A DNA stretch of 64,000 nt, from positions 186,001 through 250,000 of the forward strand of contig NZ_LVZK01000001.1 of NCBI RefSeq assembly GCF_001652275.1, given 5' to 3'. The notes under the pieces were generated by a model that had not been told where the DNA came from, made no database searches, and was given only the letters and a program-made list of their open reading frames with translations. The stretch comes from Peptidiphaga gingivicola. Its GTDB lineage: Bacteria; Actinomycetota; Actinomycetes; Actinomycetales; Actinomycetaceae. The translations under genes and the position numbers were made by a program. Positions 33,101 to 43,868 of the stretch are shown here, one piece after another (positions within the stretch are counted from its first letter, which is position 1; the number at the start of each line of letters is the position of its first letter).

Positions 33101-34081
33101 ATGATCGTCACCCTCACTCCAAACCCGTCTCTCGATCGCACCGTCACACTGCCGGGCCCGCTGCTGCGCGGGGCCGTCAACCGTTTGGGCTCCGTCACGG
33201 TCGAGCCCGGCGGGAAGGGCGTCAACGTCGCCCGCGTGCTGGCCTCCTCCGGCCAGGAGGCCACGGCCCTCGTCCCCGCCGCGTCGGACGACCCGCTTCT
33301 CAGGGCGATCGATTCCCTCGGCCTGCCGGGCCTGGCCTGCCGGGCCGTTCCCGTGGCCGGGGCGGCCCGAATCAACACCGCCGTCACCGAGCCCGACGGA
33401 ACGACGACGAAGCTCAACGAGTCCGGCGCGGGCCTGAGCGAGGCCGAGGTCGCAGCCGTTGAAGCCGCGCTGTCCGAGGAGCTGCGCCCCGCCTCCGACG
33501 GGCGCAGCTGGGCGGTGCTCTCCGGGTCGCTTCCGCCGGGAGCCCCAGTCGACTGGTATGTCCGCCTCGTCGGCCTGCTCCGGCCTCTGGGCGTGCGCAT
33601 CGCCGTCGACACCTCGGACGCCCCCCTTGCGGCCCTGGCGGCCGGCCTTCCGGACTGCGCGCCGGACCTGATCAAGCCCAACGGGCAGGAGCTCGCCCAG
33701 CTGGCCGGCCGAGGCGCGACGGACTTGGAGGACGCCGCCGTCGCCGGCGACTTCGGCCCGGTGGCCGAGGCAGCGCGCATCCTCGTCGAGCTCGGGATCG
33801 GCGCCGTTTTGGCGACTCTGGGACCTGCGGGAGGCGTTCTGGCCACCGGCGAGGGCGCCTGGCATGCCACCGCACCCTCCGTTCCGGTCGTCTCCACCGT
33901 AGGCGCGGGAGACTCGTCCATCGCGGGATTCATCCTGGCCGATGTCCGCGGCGGCGGGCAGGCCGAGTGCCTGCGCACCGCCATGGCATACGGCTCGGCC
34001 GCGGCAAGCCTTCCCGGCACCGCCCTGCCCACGCCGCGCGACCTGCCCGCGCAGGCCTCTGAGATCGTCCGACTCAACTGA
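33101..34081 (+). CDS. fruK: 1-phosphofructokinase
   Basis: 326 residues of PfkB fold. It phosphorylates fructose-1-phosphate, the product of fructose PTS uptake. The start ITLTPNPSLDRTV-like segment (IVTLTPNPSLDRTVTLPG) is diagnostic, with GGKGVNVARVLA, IKPNGQELAQLAG and the catalytic STVGAGDSSIAGF. The ribosome site AAAGG lies 12 bases before ATG. It is followed, after an unusual AT-rich 334-base spacer, by the fructose permease. Confidence 0.92.
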   Translation: MIVTLTPNPSLDRTVTLPGPLLRGAVNRLGSVTVEPGGKGVNVARVLASSGQEATALVPAASDDPLLRAIDSLGLPGLACRAVPVAGAARINTAVTEPDGTTTKLNESGAGLSEAEVAAVEAALSEELRPASDGRSWAVLSGSLPPGAPVDWYVRLVGLLRPLGVRIAVDTSDAPLAALAAGLPDCAPDLIKPNGQELAQLAGRGATDLEDAAVAGDFGPVAEAARILVELGIGAVLATLGPAGGVLATGEGAWHATAPSVPVVSTVGAGDSSIAGFILADVRGGGQAECLRTAMAYGSAAASLPGTALPTPRDLPAQASEIVRLN

Positions 34082-34415
34082 ACCCGTCTATCGCGCGTCG
34101 AGGTCCCTCTGCGCTCCGTCCGGCGTCGCCAAGCACAATTCCCACTCCGGAAACAAACACATAACCCAACCCGAAAAATATAAAACAAGTCAACTTCAAT
34201 TAAACACCATAACTGCATATAAAAGCACAATTTAATATAAAAAATCAACCACATGCAGATCCCATAGGACCTGCATGAAAACCTATATCCGTTCCCTAAA
34301 ATCCTTTGTTCAATCCACAAACTAACCAACGTCCACCCTCAAAACAACCCCACATTTTACCCGCAAAACCAGCGAACCAACCACAGACAAGAAAACAAGC
34401 AACAAAGGAGAAACC
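34082..34415. other. AT-rich spacer between fruK and fruA with an inverted repeat
   Basis: From about 34140 the sequence is strikingly AT-rich in a high-GC window. It contains a perfect inverted repeat CATGCAG-N12-CTGCATG at 34252-34277. No coding potential. It is likely a separate promoter and regulatory leader for fruA; AAAGGAG precedes the fruA ATG. Confidence 0.7.
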
Positions 34416-36698
34416 ATGGCCGAACAACAACCCAGCGAGCAGACGCCGCTCATCACTCCCGAACTCGTCGCCTTGGACGCGTCGCCAGGGTCGCACCGGA
34501 GAGACGTCATCAAATTCCTCGCGCGCAAGATCGGGGACTCCGGGCGCGCCGACGACGCCAACGGCTTGGCCGGAGACGCCCTCGCGCGCGAGGCGACCGC
34601 GCCCACCGGCATTCCCGGCGGCATGGCGATCCCGCACTGCCGCAGCGCCCACGTGCTCACCGCGAGCCTTGGCTTCGCCCGGCTGGCCGAGCCGGTGGAC
34701 TTCGGGGCGGACGACGACCGGCCGGCCGACATAGTCTTCATGATCGCGGCCCCCGACGGCGCGAACGACGTCCACCTCCAGCTTCTGGCCAAACTGGCGC
34801 GCGGGCTTATGGACGACGCGTTCACAGGCGCGCTGCGCGCGGCGAAGACCCCCGAGGAGGTCGCCCGCATCGTCACCGGACAGGTTCAGCCCGAGCTGCT
34901 CGAAGCGGCTACGGAGCCGGCCGAAAGCCCGGCCGCAGGCTCGTCCGTGGGGAAGACAAGGGGCGCGGCCTCGACGTCCTCGAAGGGCGCCGCAGCCTCG
35001 ACGGCGACCCCGGCCGGCGAGGCCTCCGCGTCAAAGTCCGAGGCCGCCGCGCCCTCCGCAGAGCCGGGAAAACGGGAAAAGCCAGCCGGCGGCGGGCAAG
35101 CCTCTCGGTCCGAGAAGGAGCAAGCCTCTCGGTCTGAAAAGAAGGTGATCGTCGGCGTCACATCCTGCCCCACCGGCATCGCGCACACGTTCATGGCCGC
35201 AGAGGCCCTGGAGCGCGCGGGGAGCGAGCGCGGCGTCACCGTCGCGGTCGAGGGCCAGGGGTCGGGGAAGATCGAGGCCCTCGACCCCGAGCTCGTCAAG
35301 CGGGCCGACGCGGTGGTCTTCGCCCACTCCCTTCCGATCAAAGGGATCGAGCGCTTCGCTGGAAAGCCCGTCGTCGACGTGGATGTCAAGGCCGCCGTCG
35401 ACGACGCCGGAGCGCTCGTCGATCAGGCGCTGGCCGCCGCCGAAGACCCGCACGCCAAGCGAGTCCAGGCGGGCGCGCAGGCCGCGCAGGAAGCGACCGA
35501 GGAGGAGAACGTCCACTGGGCGCGCAGGCTCCAGCAAGCCGTGATGACGGGCGTGTCCTACATGATCCCCTTCGTCGCCGCCGGCGGTCTGCTCATCGCC
35601 TTGGGCTATCTCTTCGGCGGATACGACATCGGCGGCTTCGAGCACAACGGCGCCAAGGTCGAGGTGGCCAAGAACATCGTCTCCCACTCGTCTCTGTGGA
35701 ACCTGCCCGACATCGCCCGGACCGTGGGCGGGAAGGCCAACACGATGTGGGCGCCCCACGCCCTGTTCGGCTCCCCCTTCTTCGCGTACCTTGGGGCCGT
35801 CTTCTACATGATCGGCACGGCCGCTATGGGCTTCCTCGTGCCCGCCCTGGCCGGTTACATCTCCTTCGGCCTGGCCGGACGCCCGGGCATCGCCCCCGGA
35901 TTCGCCATGGGCGCGGTGGCCGTCGCCGTCGACTCGGGATTCATCGGCGGCCTCATCGGCGGAATACTCGCCGGATACGTCGCCTCGTGGTTCACCGGGC
36001 TGAGCACTCCGCGTTGGCTGCGCGGGCTCATGCCGGTGGTCGTGATCCCTCTGGCGACGACGCTGCTGGTCGGCTCCGTCATGTACATGCTGTTGGGACG
36101 GCCTCTGGAAGCGCTCATGCACAACCTCGAACAAGGCCTGAAGTCGATGAGCGAGGGCGGCGGCTCCGTCTTCCTGGGGATCATCCTTGGCCTCATGATG
36201 TGCTTCGACTTGGGCGGCCCGATCAACAAGTCCGCCTACCTCTTTGCCACCGCCGGCCTGGCGGCGGAGACCACCGCTTCCTACGAGATCATGGCGGCGG
36301 TCATGGCCTCGGGCATGGTTCCCCCGCTCGCCCTCGCATTGGCCACCGCGGTTCGCCCGCGCCTCTTCACGAGCGGGGAGCAGGAGAACGGCAGGGCAGC
36401 GTGGCTTCTGGGCGCCTCGTTCATCTCCGAGGGGGCGATTCCCTTCGCCGCGGCCGCACCGCTGCGGATCATCCCCGCGACCATGGTCGGCGGCGCCGTC
36501 ACCGGCGCGTTGACGATGCTGATGCACGTTGGATCCCGCGCCCCGCACGGCGGGATCTTCGTCGCCTTCGCGATCGACGGATTTGCCGGATTCGCCCTGG
36601 CGATCCTGGCAGGCATGGCCGTCACGGCGGCCCTCGTCATCCTCTTGAAGAGCCTGAACAGGGAAAAGAGCCCCGGCAAGGTTCAGGCGGCCGCCTGA
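34416..36698 (+). CDS. fruA: PTS fructose transporter EIIABC
   Basis: 760 residues. Residues ~10-155 are EIIA(Fru) with phospho-His74 in GGMAIPHCRS. An Ala/Ser-rich linker with an SRSEKEQASRSEK duplication follows. Residues ~245-340 are EIIB with Cys251 in GVTSCPTGIAHTF. Residues ~370-745 are EIIC with GGPINKSAYLFA and FISEGAIPFAAAAP. It imports fructose as fructose-1-phosphate for FruK. No HPr is fused; phosphate probably comes from the HPr/EI fusion encoded at 16630. Confidence 0.95.
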   Translation: MAEQQPSEQTPLITPELVALDASPGSHRRDVIKFLARKIGDSGRADDANGLAGDALAREATAPTGIPGGMAIPHCRSAHVLTASLGFARLAEPVDFGADDDRPADIVFMIAAPDGANDVHLQLLAKLARGLMDDAFTGALRAAKTPEEVARIVTGQVQPELLEAATEPAESPAAGSSVGKTRGAASTSSKGAAASTATPAGEASASKSEAAAPSAEPGKREKPAGGGQASRSEKEQASRSEKKVIVGVTSCPTGIAHTFMAAEALERAGSERGVTVAVEGQGSGKIEALDPELVKRADAVVFAHSLPIKGIERFAGKPVVDVDVKAAVDDAGALVDQALAAAEDPHAKRVQAGAQAAQEATEEENVHWARRLQQAVMTGVSYMIPFVAAGGLLIALGYLFGGYDIGGFEHNGAKVEVAKNIVSHSSLWNLPDIARTVGGKANTMWAPHALFGSPFFAYLGAVFYMIGTAAMGFLVPALAGYISFGLAGRPGIAPGFAMGAVAVAVDSGFIGGLIGGILAGYVASWFTGLSTPRWLRGLMPVVVIPLATTLLVGSVMYMLLGRPLEALMHNLEQGLKSMSEGGGSVFLGIILGLMMCFDLGGPINKSAYLFATAGLAAETTASYEIMAAVMASGMVPPLALALATAVRPRLFTSGEQENGRAAWLLGASFISEGAIPFAAAAPLRIIPATMVGGAVTGALTMLMHVGSRAPHGGIFVAFAIDGFAGFALAILAGMAVTAALVILLKSLNREKSPGKVQAAA

Positions 36699-36723
36699 AT
36701 CCGGCGGGCGCCTTCAACAGTTT

Positions 36724-36751
36724 GCGGGCGGCCGCTTCCCCGGCCGCCCGC
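36724..36751. terminator. Bidirectional terminator between fruA and gdhA
   Basis: A 10-bp perfect GC stem (36724-36733 with 36742-36751) and 8-base loop between convergent genes. No U-tract. Confidence 0.75.
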
Positions 36752-36771
36752 AGACAAATTGGATCAGACAA

Positions 36772-38250
<1,479 letters not shown>

Positions 38251-38288
38251 TCACGGCTCCTTGAAAAGCCAGGAAAACAGCCGAAAAA

Positions 38289-38322
38289 GGGCCAGCCGCT
38301 CGCGTGAATGAGCGGCTGGCCC
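38289..38322 (-). terminator. Terminator of the ABC-2 exporter operon
   Basis: A perfect 13-bp stem (38289-38301 with 38310-38322). On the minus strand it is followed by TTTTT (complement of 38284-38288). It lies 125 bases downstream of the permease stop. Confidence 0.9.
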
Positions 38323-38447
38323 AGGATCCGGATTGGCCCGCGTCCGGTGCAACGGCGCCGGGCCCGACTCCGGCCCCGCCTAAGCCGCGGGCTTCGCTCC
38401 CGACCGTGAAGCATACGGCCTCGCTTCCGACGCCGCGGCGCGCAACC

Positions 38448-39323
38448 TCACTTTCGATGCCGCAGCGCAGTCGTCACCGCGAACAGGCCGACCACGCCCC
38501 ACGCGGCGAGGACGACCCACGAGCGCCCGGGAACCGAGAAGTCCTCGGAGGCGATGCCGCCCCGCATGATCTGCGCCATCGGCTCGAAGGGGAGCCACTG
38601 ATGCGCCGTTTGGAGCCATTGCGGCAGCCTTTCGACGGGGAAGGTGATGGGGGCGAAGATCATCGAGACGAAGATGCACAGCTGGCCGACGAGCATTGCG
38701 ACCTGCGCCTTGAGCAAAACGGCCGCTGTGTACCCGACGGAGGCCGCGATGAGTGAGACCAGCATGGCGCCGGGAACCGCCCACCACGTGATCGACAGGT
38801 CGACGTCGAAGCGGAGCGCGCCCATGCCCGCCCCGATCACGAGCCCGGGCAGCACGACAAGGCCCCACACCAAAAGGTCGCCGAGGACGAATGCGAGCCG
38901 GCCCAGGGGCAGAGTGAGCATCCAGTCGAAGCTCCCCTCGGTTCGATACGCCCCGACGGCCTGCGTGGTCAGCGCGAAACCGAGCGTGAGGATGGACAGC
39001 GTGGGACCCGCCGTCAGAAGGTACAGGCTCTCCTGACGCCCGATGTCGCCGATGATGTAGCTGTATCCGAACACCACGGTGACGGCGATGAACAGCTGCA
39101 AAACGATGATTACCGGGATCGTGACTGATTGGCGCCTGAACTGCCACTGCATAAACAGGCCGATCTGGCCTAAAGGCCCCACCGTGCGGTTCGGCGATGC
39201 GCCGGGCGCAATGGGCTTGCCCGCTGCGGTTTTCGAGGGCCCTCCCGCGTTCGGACCGCCCGTGGAAATCGCGTTGCCCGCGGCAGCGCCGCCTTTTTCG
39301 ATCATTTTGCTTCCTCCGGTCAT
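38448..39323 (-). CDS. ABC-2 type transporter permease
   Basis: 291 residues with six membrane helices after a ~50-residue Gly/Ala-rich N-terminus. Helices include VTIPVIIVLQLFIAVTVVFGY and VAMLVGQLCIFVSMIFAPITFP. This layout is typical of ABC-2 export permeases. ATG 39323 overlaps the ATPase stop by four bases and has GAGGAGAAGG upstream. Substrate unknown; drug, lipid or peptide export are the usual options. Confidence 0.85.
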   Translation of the reverse strand: MTGGSKMIEKGGAAAGNAISTGGPNAGGPSKTAAGKPIAPGASPNRTVGPLGQIGLFMQWQFRRQSVTIPVIIVLQLFIAVTVVFGYSYIIGDIGRQESLYLLTAGPTLSILTLGFALTTQAVGAYRTEGSFDWMLTLPLGRLAFVLGDLLVWGLVVLPGLVIGAGMGALRFDVDLSITWWAVPGAMLVSLIAASVGYTAAVLLKAQVAMLVGQLCIFVSMIFAPITFPVERLPQWLQTAHQWLPFEPMAQIMRGGIASEDFSVPGRSWVVLAAWGVVGLFAVTTALRHRK

Positions 39324-40273
39324 GCCGCCTTCTCCTCTGCGTTCGCCGCGCCGCCGGTCGTCAGCGCCACGTATGCCTCTTCCAGCGAGACCGGTCCGAT
39401 CTCGTACCTGGAAATCTCCCCCGCTTCGTGGGCTCTGACGGCCCAACCGGCGGCGTCGGCCACCTCGCTCTCATGGACTTTGACGCGTATGTGCGTCGGA
39501 TCGACTTTCTCGACGGGCCAAGCCGAGGGAACGGCCGGTTCGCGCCCGCGCTCGACGTCGATGTCTACGTACACTCCGTCGCCGAACTGGGAGACGACCG
39601 AGGCGGGCGTTCCCGAGGCGAGAATCTTTCCGTGGTTGAGGAGCACGAGGCTATCGACGGCCCGCTCGGCCTCTCTGACGTTGTGCGTGACGAGCAGAAC
39701 GGCCGCCCCGCGTTCGGCAACCCGGCGAACCTCGTCCCACAGCAGGCGCCGCCGCACAGGATCGACGTCGTTGGTCGGTTCGTCGAGGACGACGAGATCC
39801 CCCGGCTGGGCCACCGCCATGGCGAAGGCGGTCAGGCGGGCGACGCCGCCGGAGACCTTCTCCGCGAGCTTGTCCGCCCACTCCCCCATGTCGAGGACGT
39901 CGATCAGTTCGCTGGCCCGGGCGCGCATCGCCCGGCGTCGGCCCCCTCGAATCCTTCCCGTCAGCTCGATGGCTTTGCGCGGGCTGATGCCGGTGATCGG
40001 CACGTTTGCCTGCGCCTGGACGCTTACGAGCCGCCTGGCGAGCTCCGGCTCGGCCACGACGTCGACGCCGCCGACGGTGATCGAACCCGAGTGCGGTTTG
40101 TACAGCCCGACGATCTGATTGACGAGCGTCGTCTTGCCGGCGCCGTTGTGGCCGAGGACTCCGACCACCTCGCCGGCTTTTACGTCCATCGTGATTCCGT
40201 CGTTCGCCCGAACCAGGCGCGAGCCGGAGCCAAAGCGCTTGTGCAGGTCCTGGACGGCGAGAACCTCTTCCAT
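39320..40273 (-). CDS. ABC transporter ATP-binding protein (ABC-2 exporter)
   Basis: 317 residues. Walker A GHNGAGKTT, Q-loop VSVQAQAN, signature VSGGVARLT (degenerate LSGGQ), Walker B LVVLDEPTNDVDP and switch His in THN are visible. The last ~90 residues (after ~215) form the extra domain seen in drug/lantibiotic exporter ATPases. It is coupled to the permease gene. Two TetR-type palindromes lie 40 and 188 bases upstream. Confidence 0.9.
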   Translation of the reverse strand: MEEVLAVQDLHKRFGSGSRLVRANDGITMDVKAGEVVGVLGHNGAGKTTLVNQIVGLYKPHSGSITVGGVDVVAEPELARRLVSVQAQANVPITGISPRKAIELTGRIRGGRRRAMRARASELIDVLDMGEWADKLAEKVSGGVARLTAFAMAVAQPGDLVVLDEPTNDVDPVRRRLLWDEVRRVAERGAAVLLVTHNVREAERAVDSLVLLNHGKILASGTPASVVSQFGDGVYVDIDVERGREPAVPSAWPVEKVDPTHIRVKVHESEVADAAGWAVRAHEAGEISRYEIGPVSLEEAYVALTTGGAANAEEKAA

Positions 40274-40312
40274 CGCGTTTCCCTTCCTTTCGCTTCATGT
40301 CTTGCAAAGCGA

Positions 40313-40326
40313 ATACCGTTCGGTAT
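40313..40326. promoter_or_regulatory. TetR-type operator 1 upstream of the ABC-2 operon
   Basis: ATACCG-TT-CGGTAT, a perfect 14-bp palindrome 40 bases upstream of the ATPase start. Nearly the same sequence recurs at 40461. Confidence 0.6.
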
Positions 40327-40460
40327 ATGCCAAACAGATTATCACGGAATTGCCCCAACGCAAGCGAGGCGACGTCGCGGAGGCGCAGATCACGGTCCAA
40401 ATGCGCCAAAATCGGGAGGTTTCGCGATTTTGACGGCGAACCGAAGGCAGGCAAGATTCG

Positions 40461-40474
40461 ATTCCGAACGGTAT
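40461..40474. promoter_or_regulatory. TetR-type operator 2 upstream of the ABC-2 operon
   Basis: ATTCCG-AA-CGGTAT, one mismatch from perfect symmetry, 135 bases from operator 1. The rest of 40274-40629 shows no gene. Confidence 0.5.
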
Positions 40475-40629
40475 GCTTTTGATCGACGAGATTGGGTGCC
40501 TCCCCAGCCGAAGCGCAGGAGAATTTCCTCCACGCGAAAGACCCATGCAGAAGGCAAGCAGTCTAGAGGGAAGCGCCGAGGGCGAGGACGGCAGGGCCTT
40601 CACAACGGTGAACAACGCCGGCGGCCTTC

Positions 40630-41370
40630 TCACACCCCGCGGCTGGCCAGAAGCGAGGTCACTCGCGCGGTGCGCTCGGCTGCGGCGTCGGGGCTGTAGC
40701 GGCCGAGGGCGACGTCGTCGGTTATCTTCCCGTCCACAAGCACAAGGACCCTGTCCGCCCGTACCGCGACCGTCGGGTCGTGCGTGACGAGGACAACCGT
40801 CGTGCCTCGGGCGCGGATCTCCCCCATGATATCGAGCACCTGCGCCGCCGAGGCGGAGTTGAGCGCGCCGGTCGGCTCGTCGCCGATGACTATCTCCGGG
40901 TCGTTGATGAGGGCGCGGCAGATGCTCGCCCGCTGGAGCTGGCCGCCCGAGACCTCGGCGACGTCGCTCGATTCGAGCTCCGATATTCCCATGCTCGCCA
41001 TCAGCCCGCGAGCGCGGGCCACGATCTCTTCGCGGGGCTCGTCCCCGGCCAGGAATCCCGGCAGCGCGATGTTGTCGAGCAGGCAGAGCGTGCGCAGGAG
41101 GTGCGGGTTTTGGAAGACGAACCCGAGGCGGCGCAGGCGCAGCGCCGCGAGGTCCTTCTCCTTCATCCCGGTCAGTTCCTCGCCGCTCGCCTTGACGGTC
41201 CCGCCGGTGGGGCGGTCGAGGCCGGAGAGTATGTGAAGGAAGGTCGTCTTTCCCGAGCCCGAGGGGCCCATGATCGCGACGAACGATCCCGCCTCTATCG
41301 CCACGTTCAGCCCGTGGAGCACGCGCGAGTCATAGTCCTTCGTTATGTCAATGGCTTCCAAGATCGGCAT
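40630..41370 (-). CDS. ABC transporter ATPase of the MacB/LolD type
   Basis: 246 residues. Walker A GPSGSGKTT, Q-loop FVFQNPHLL, signature VSGGQLQRASICRAL, Walker B IVIGDEPTGAL and H-loop VTHD are complete. It pairs with the FtsX-type permease encoded 113 bases upstream. ATG 41370 is preceded by GAAAGGAGAC. The Met in MGPSGSGKT is characteristic of LolD/MacB proteins that work mechanically with FtsX permeases. Confidence 0.93.
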   Translation of the reverse strand: MPILEAIDITKDYDSRVLHGLNVAIEAGSFVAIMGPSGSGKTTFLHILSGLDRPTGGTVKASGEELTGMKEKDLAALRLRRLGFVFQNPHLLRTLCLLDNIALPGFLAGDEPREEIVARARGLMASMGISELESSDVAEVSGGQLQRASICRALINDPEIVIGDEPTGALNSASAAQVLDIMGEIRARGTTVVLVTHDPTVAVRADRVLVLVDGKITDDVALGRYSPDAAAERTARVTSLLASRGV

Positions 41371-41483
41371 CGCCGTCTCCTTTCGCAAGTCTTTCGCGTG
41401 ATTGTTCGCGATCTGTTTTGTCGAGTCGTTCGAATTGGTTGAGTTGCTCGAGCTCGCCGCGTCGTCCGAGCGTGATTGGGCGG

Positions 41484-43868
41484 TCATTCGGCGTCCGCCA
41501 TTTCTGCGGTCCGCATGCGGCGCAGGGCCAGGAGAACCGCGCCGGCCACCGTCAGGGCGAGGACGCCGGGGAGGGCGATCCATACGAGCCACGGATTGGC
41601 CACGAGGCTCAGGTTCGGGGCGCCGAGCATCCCGAGGACCGCGCCGACGGCCGCCTCGCCGAGCGTGAGCACCGCCAACGCCCCCACGGCGATTCCCATG
41701 AGGAGCACTGTGCCGAAGCGGATGAGATACTGGCCGCGCAGGCCGCGCCTGCTCGCGCCGATCGCCAGCTGGGCGGCGATCTGAGGCGTCTCGCGCTTGA
41801 CGACGAGCACGGCGAAGAGCGCCGAGACGAGGAAGGCGAGAGCGGCCGAAACGACGCCCGCGAATACAGACACCGTGCGCATCTGCGAGATGGTGGCGCC
41901 CAGCGTTTGCGAGATGTAGTCCTGAATCTGCACGACGGCGACCCCGGGAAGCTTCGCGCGCAGGCCCGCCACGGCCTCGGCGGGATCGGCGGTTTCCTTG
42001 AGGTCGGCGTAGATCACCCGCTGGGCAGGCTCGCTCGTGTCGCCCGCGACGGTCTCCATCGGCGTTTTGGCCGTTTTGCCGCCGTTGGTGATGTCCTGAT
42101 AGACGCCGGTCACCCGCAGTTTCCGCGAGTCGAGGCTCTGCCCGGCAGCAGGGGACGATGGCCCGTCGCCCGCCCTTCCCCGGGGAACTGTGAGCGTCAC
42201 GGCGTCTCCGACGTCGGCCTTGGCCTCTTTTGCCTGGTTCGCGGAAAGGGCGATCTCATTCGGGGCGGCCGGGGCCTTCCCTCTCATGTAGTTCATCTGG
42301 AACGCCGTGTGATCGCCGCTTTCGACCAGCACCACGGTTTTCTTTCCTCCGGCGGAGGTCATGTCGTACCGATGGACGGTCATCTTGACTGCACGGGAGA
42401 CGCCGGGGTCGGCTTTGACCCGAGCGAAGGCCTCGTCAAGGCCGTCGGCGCCGCCCCGCGAGGAGCCGATCTCCTTCACGTCCATGCGCACGTCGGCCCC
42501 GCCGATTCCCAGGTATGCGGCGAAGCCGGGGTTGTCCATCGTGGTGACGACGCACACCGGCAGGACCATGACGATCGTGCACACGCTGAGCACGCCGAAC
42601 AAAAGCGCGTAGGCGGGCCGGAAGGCCTCGCGCACGCCCATCCACAGATGCACGGGAACGCGCCTGAAAGACGTCAGCTTCAGGCGGTGGCGCTTGGGTC
42701 GGATCTTTCCGCTGACGCCGGTGCGCAGCGCCTGGACGGCCGAAAGCTTGTCGATGCGGCGCAGAATCAGGCAGCAGAACCCGACCATCGCGAGCCCGAG
42801 CGCAATCGCCGCGGCGAGCGGAACGGCGACGTCCCACGCCCCTGCGGCGGGCTCTCCGAGGTAGAGAAGCACGGCCTTGTCGAGGGGCGCCGCCAGCGGG
42901 AAGGACAGGAGGCAGCCGACCGCCGTCCCCAGCGCCGTCAAAACGAAGTACTTGACCAGGTAAAGGCGCTTGATCCCGCGCGGCGGCGCGCCGACCGCCT
43001 TGAGCACGCTGATCTGCGGAAGGTCGTCCTCCATCGCCGCGAGGAACGTGTACCTGAGGATGAGCGATGCGACGACCACCAGCAAAACCGCGACGAGCAG
43101 CGCCACGGCTGCGATCGGAACCGTCGTCACGCCGTTCATCAGCTTGAGAATGGACGTGTCGATCGTGATTCCCTTGCTCGAAAGCCCGCTCGCCTCGAAA
43201 TCGGAGATGAAAGACGAGGTCGGAGTCCCGGAGGCCAAACGGAATTCCATGAGGTACTCGGGTTCGAGATGCTTGTCGAATTCGGCGAAGTCGCTGGAAT
43301 GGACGACGAGGCGCTTGGACGTGACCATCGAGGGATTCATCTGCGGGTCGCGGACGAAATCGACCACCTTGAGCTCGCGGCTCCGCGAGCCGCTTTGGAC
43401 GCGGACGACGTCGCCGACCTTGGCCATGCCCTCGGCCTTGTAATGGACGGGAAGCGCTATCTCCCCCGGCCCCGGGCGCACCGGCTTTCCATTCTGGCCA
43501 AGCAGAAGGTCGAAGCGTTCGGGGGCGGTGACGAAGGCCGGCTCCAGCACCGAATCGGCCTGGCTCTTGCCCGCGATCGTCAGCTGCCGCACGGGCACGG
43601 GCAGGGAGCGCATGAGGTGATAGTCCTTGACGTCCGAACGCCCGCCGACCCATTTTGCGACGCCCTTCGCGTCGGGCGTCCCGGCGTACATGTGCACGAC
43701 GTCGGGCGGCACTGCCTCCCTCCACAGGGAGTTGACCGCGGAGCCGGCGCGTATTCCGAGTGCCGCGCTCATGGCGACGAGGGCGACGGCCAGGGACATC
43801 AGAACCGTCAGGGCGGCGGATTGCGCGACGCCGCGGCGCAGGTCTGCGCGGAGCATGCGGAGCAGCAT
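41484..43868 (-). CDS. FtsX-family ABC permease
   Basis: 794 residues. There is an N-terminal helix (SAALTVLMSLAVALVAMSAAL), a periplasm-facing domain, three helices near 230-400 (FtsX core), another helix and large extracytoplasmic domain, then three C-terminal helices. This is the duplicated layout of actinobacterial MacB/FtsX-like permeases. With the ATPase downstream it likely exports a peptide, lipid or toxic compound. ATG overlaps the MFS stop by one base. Confidence 0.9.
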   Translation of the reverse strand: MLLRMLRADLRRGVAQSAALTVLMSLAVALVAMSAALGIRAGSAVNSLWREAVPPDVVHMYAGTPDAKGVAKWVGGRSDVKDYHLMRSLPVPVRQLTIAGKSQADSVLEPAFVTAPERFDLLLGQNGKPVRPGPGEIALPVHYKAEGMAKVGDVVRVQSGSRSRELKVVDFVRDPQMNPSMVTSKRLVVHSSDFAEFDKHLEPEYLMEFRLASGTPTSSFISDFEASGLSSKGITIDTSILKLMNGVTTVPIAAVALLVAVLLVVVASLILRYTFLAAMEDDLPQISVLKAVGAPPRGIKRLYLVKYFVLTALGTAVGCLLSFPLAAPLDKAVLLYLGEPAAGAWDVAVPLAAAIALGLAMVGFCCLILRRIDKLSAVQALRTGVSGKIRPKRHRLKLTSFRRVPVHLWMGVREAFRPAYALLFGVLSVCTIVMVLPVCVVTTMDNPGFAAYLGIGGADVRMDVKEIGSSRGGADGLDEAFARVKADPGVSRAVKMTVHRYDMTSAGGKKTVVLVESGDHTAFQMNYMRGKAPAAPNEIALSANQAKEAKADVGDAVTLTVPRGRAGDGPSSPAAGQSLDSRKLRVTGVYQDITNGGKTAKTPMETVAGDTSEPAQRVIYADLKETADPAEAVAGLRAKLPGVAVVQIQDYISQTLGATISQMRTVSVFAGVVSAALAFLVSALFAVLVVKRETPQIAAQLAIGASRRGLRGQYLIRFGTVLLMGIAVGALAVLTLGEAAVGAVLGMLGAPNLSLVANPWLVWIALPGVLALTVAGAVLLALRRMRTAEMADAE

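Noticed and set aside
32818-34329. Long minus-strand open frame opposite fruK
   Set aside because: It is the antisense shadow of fruK, whose protein is unmistakable; the antisense product has no domain.
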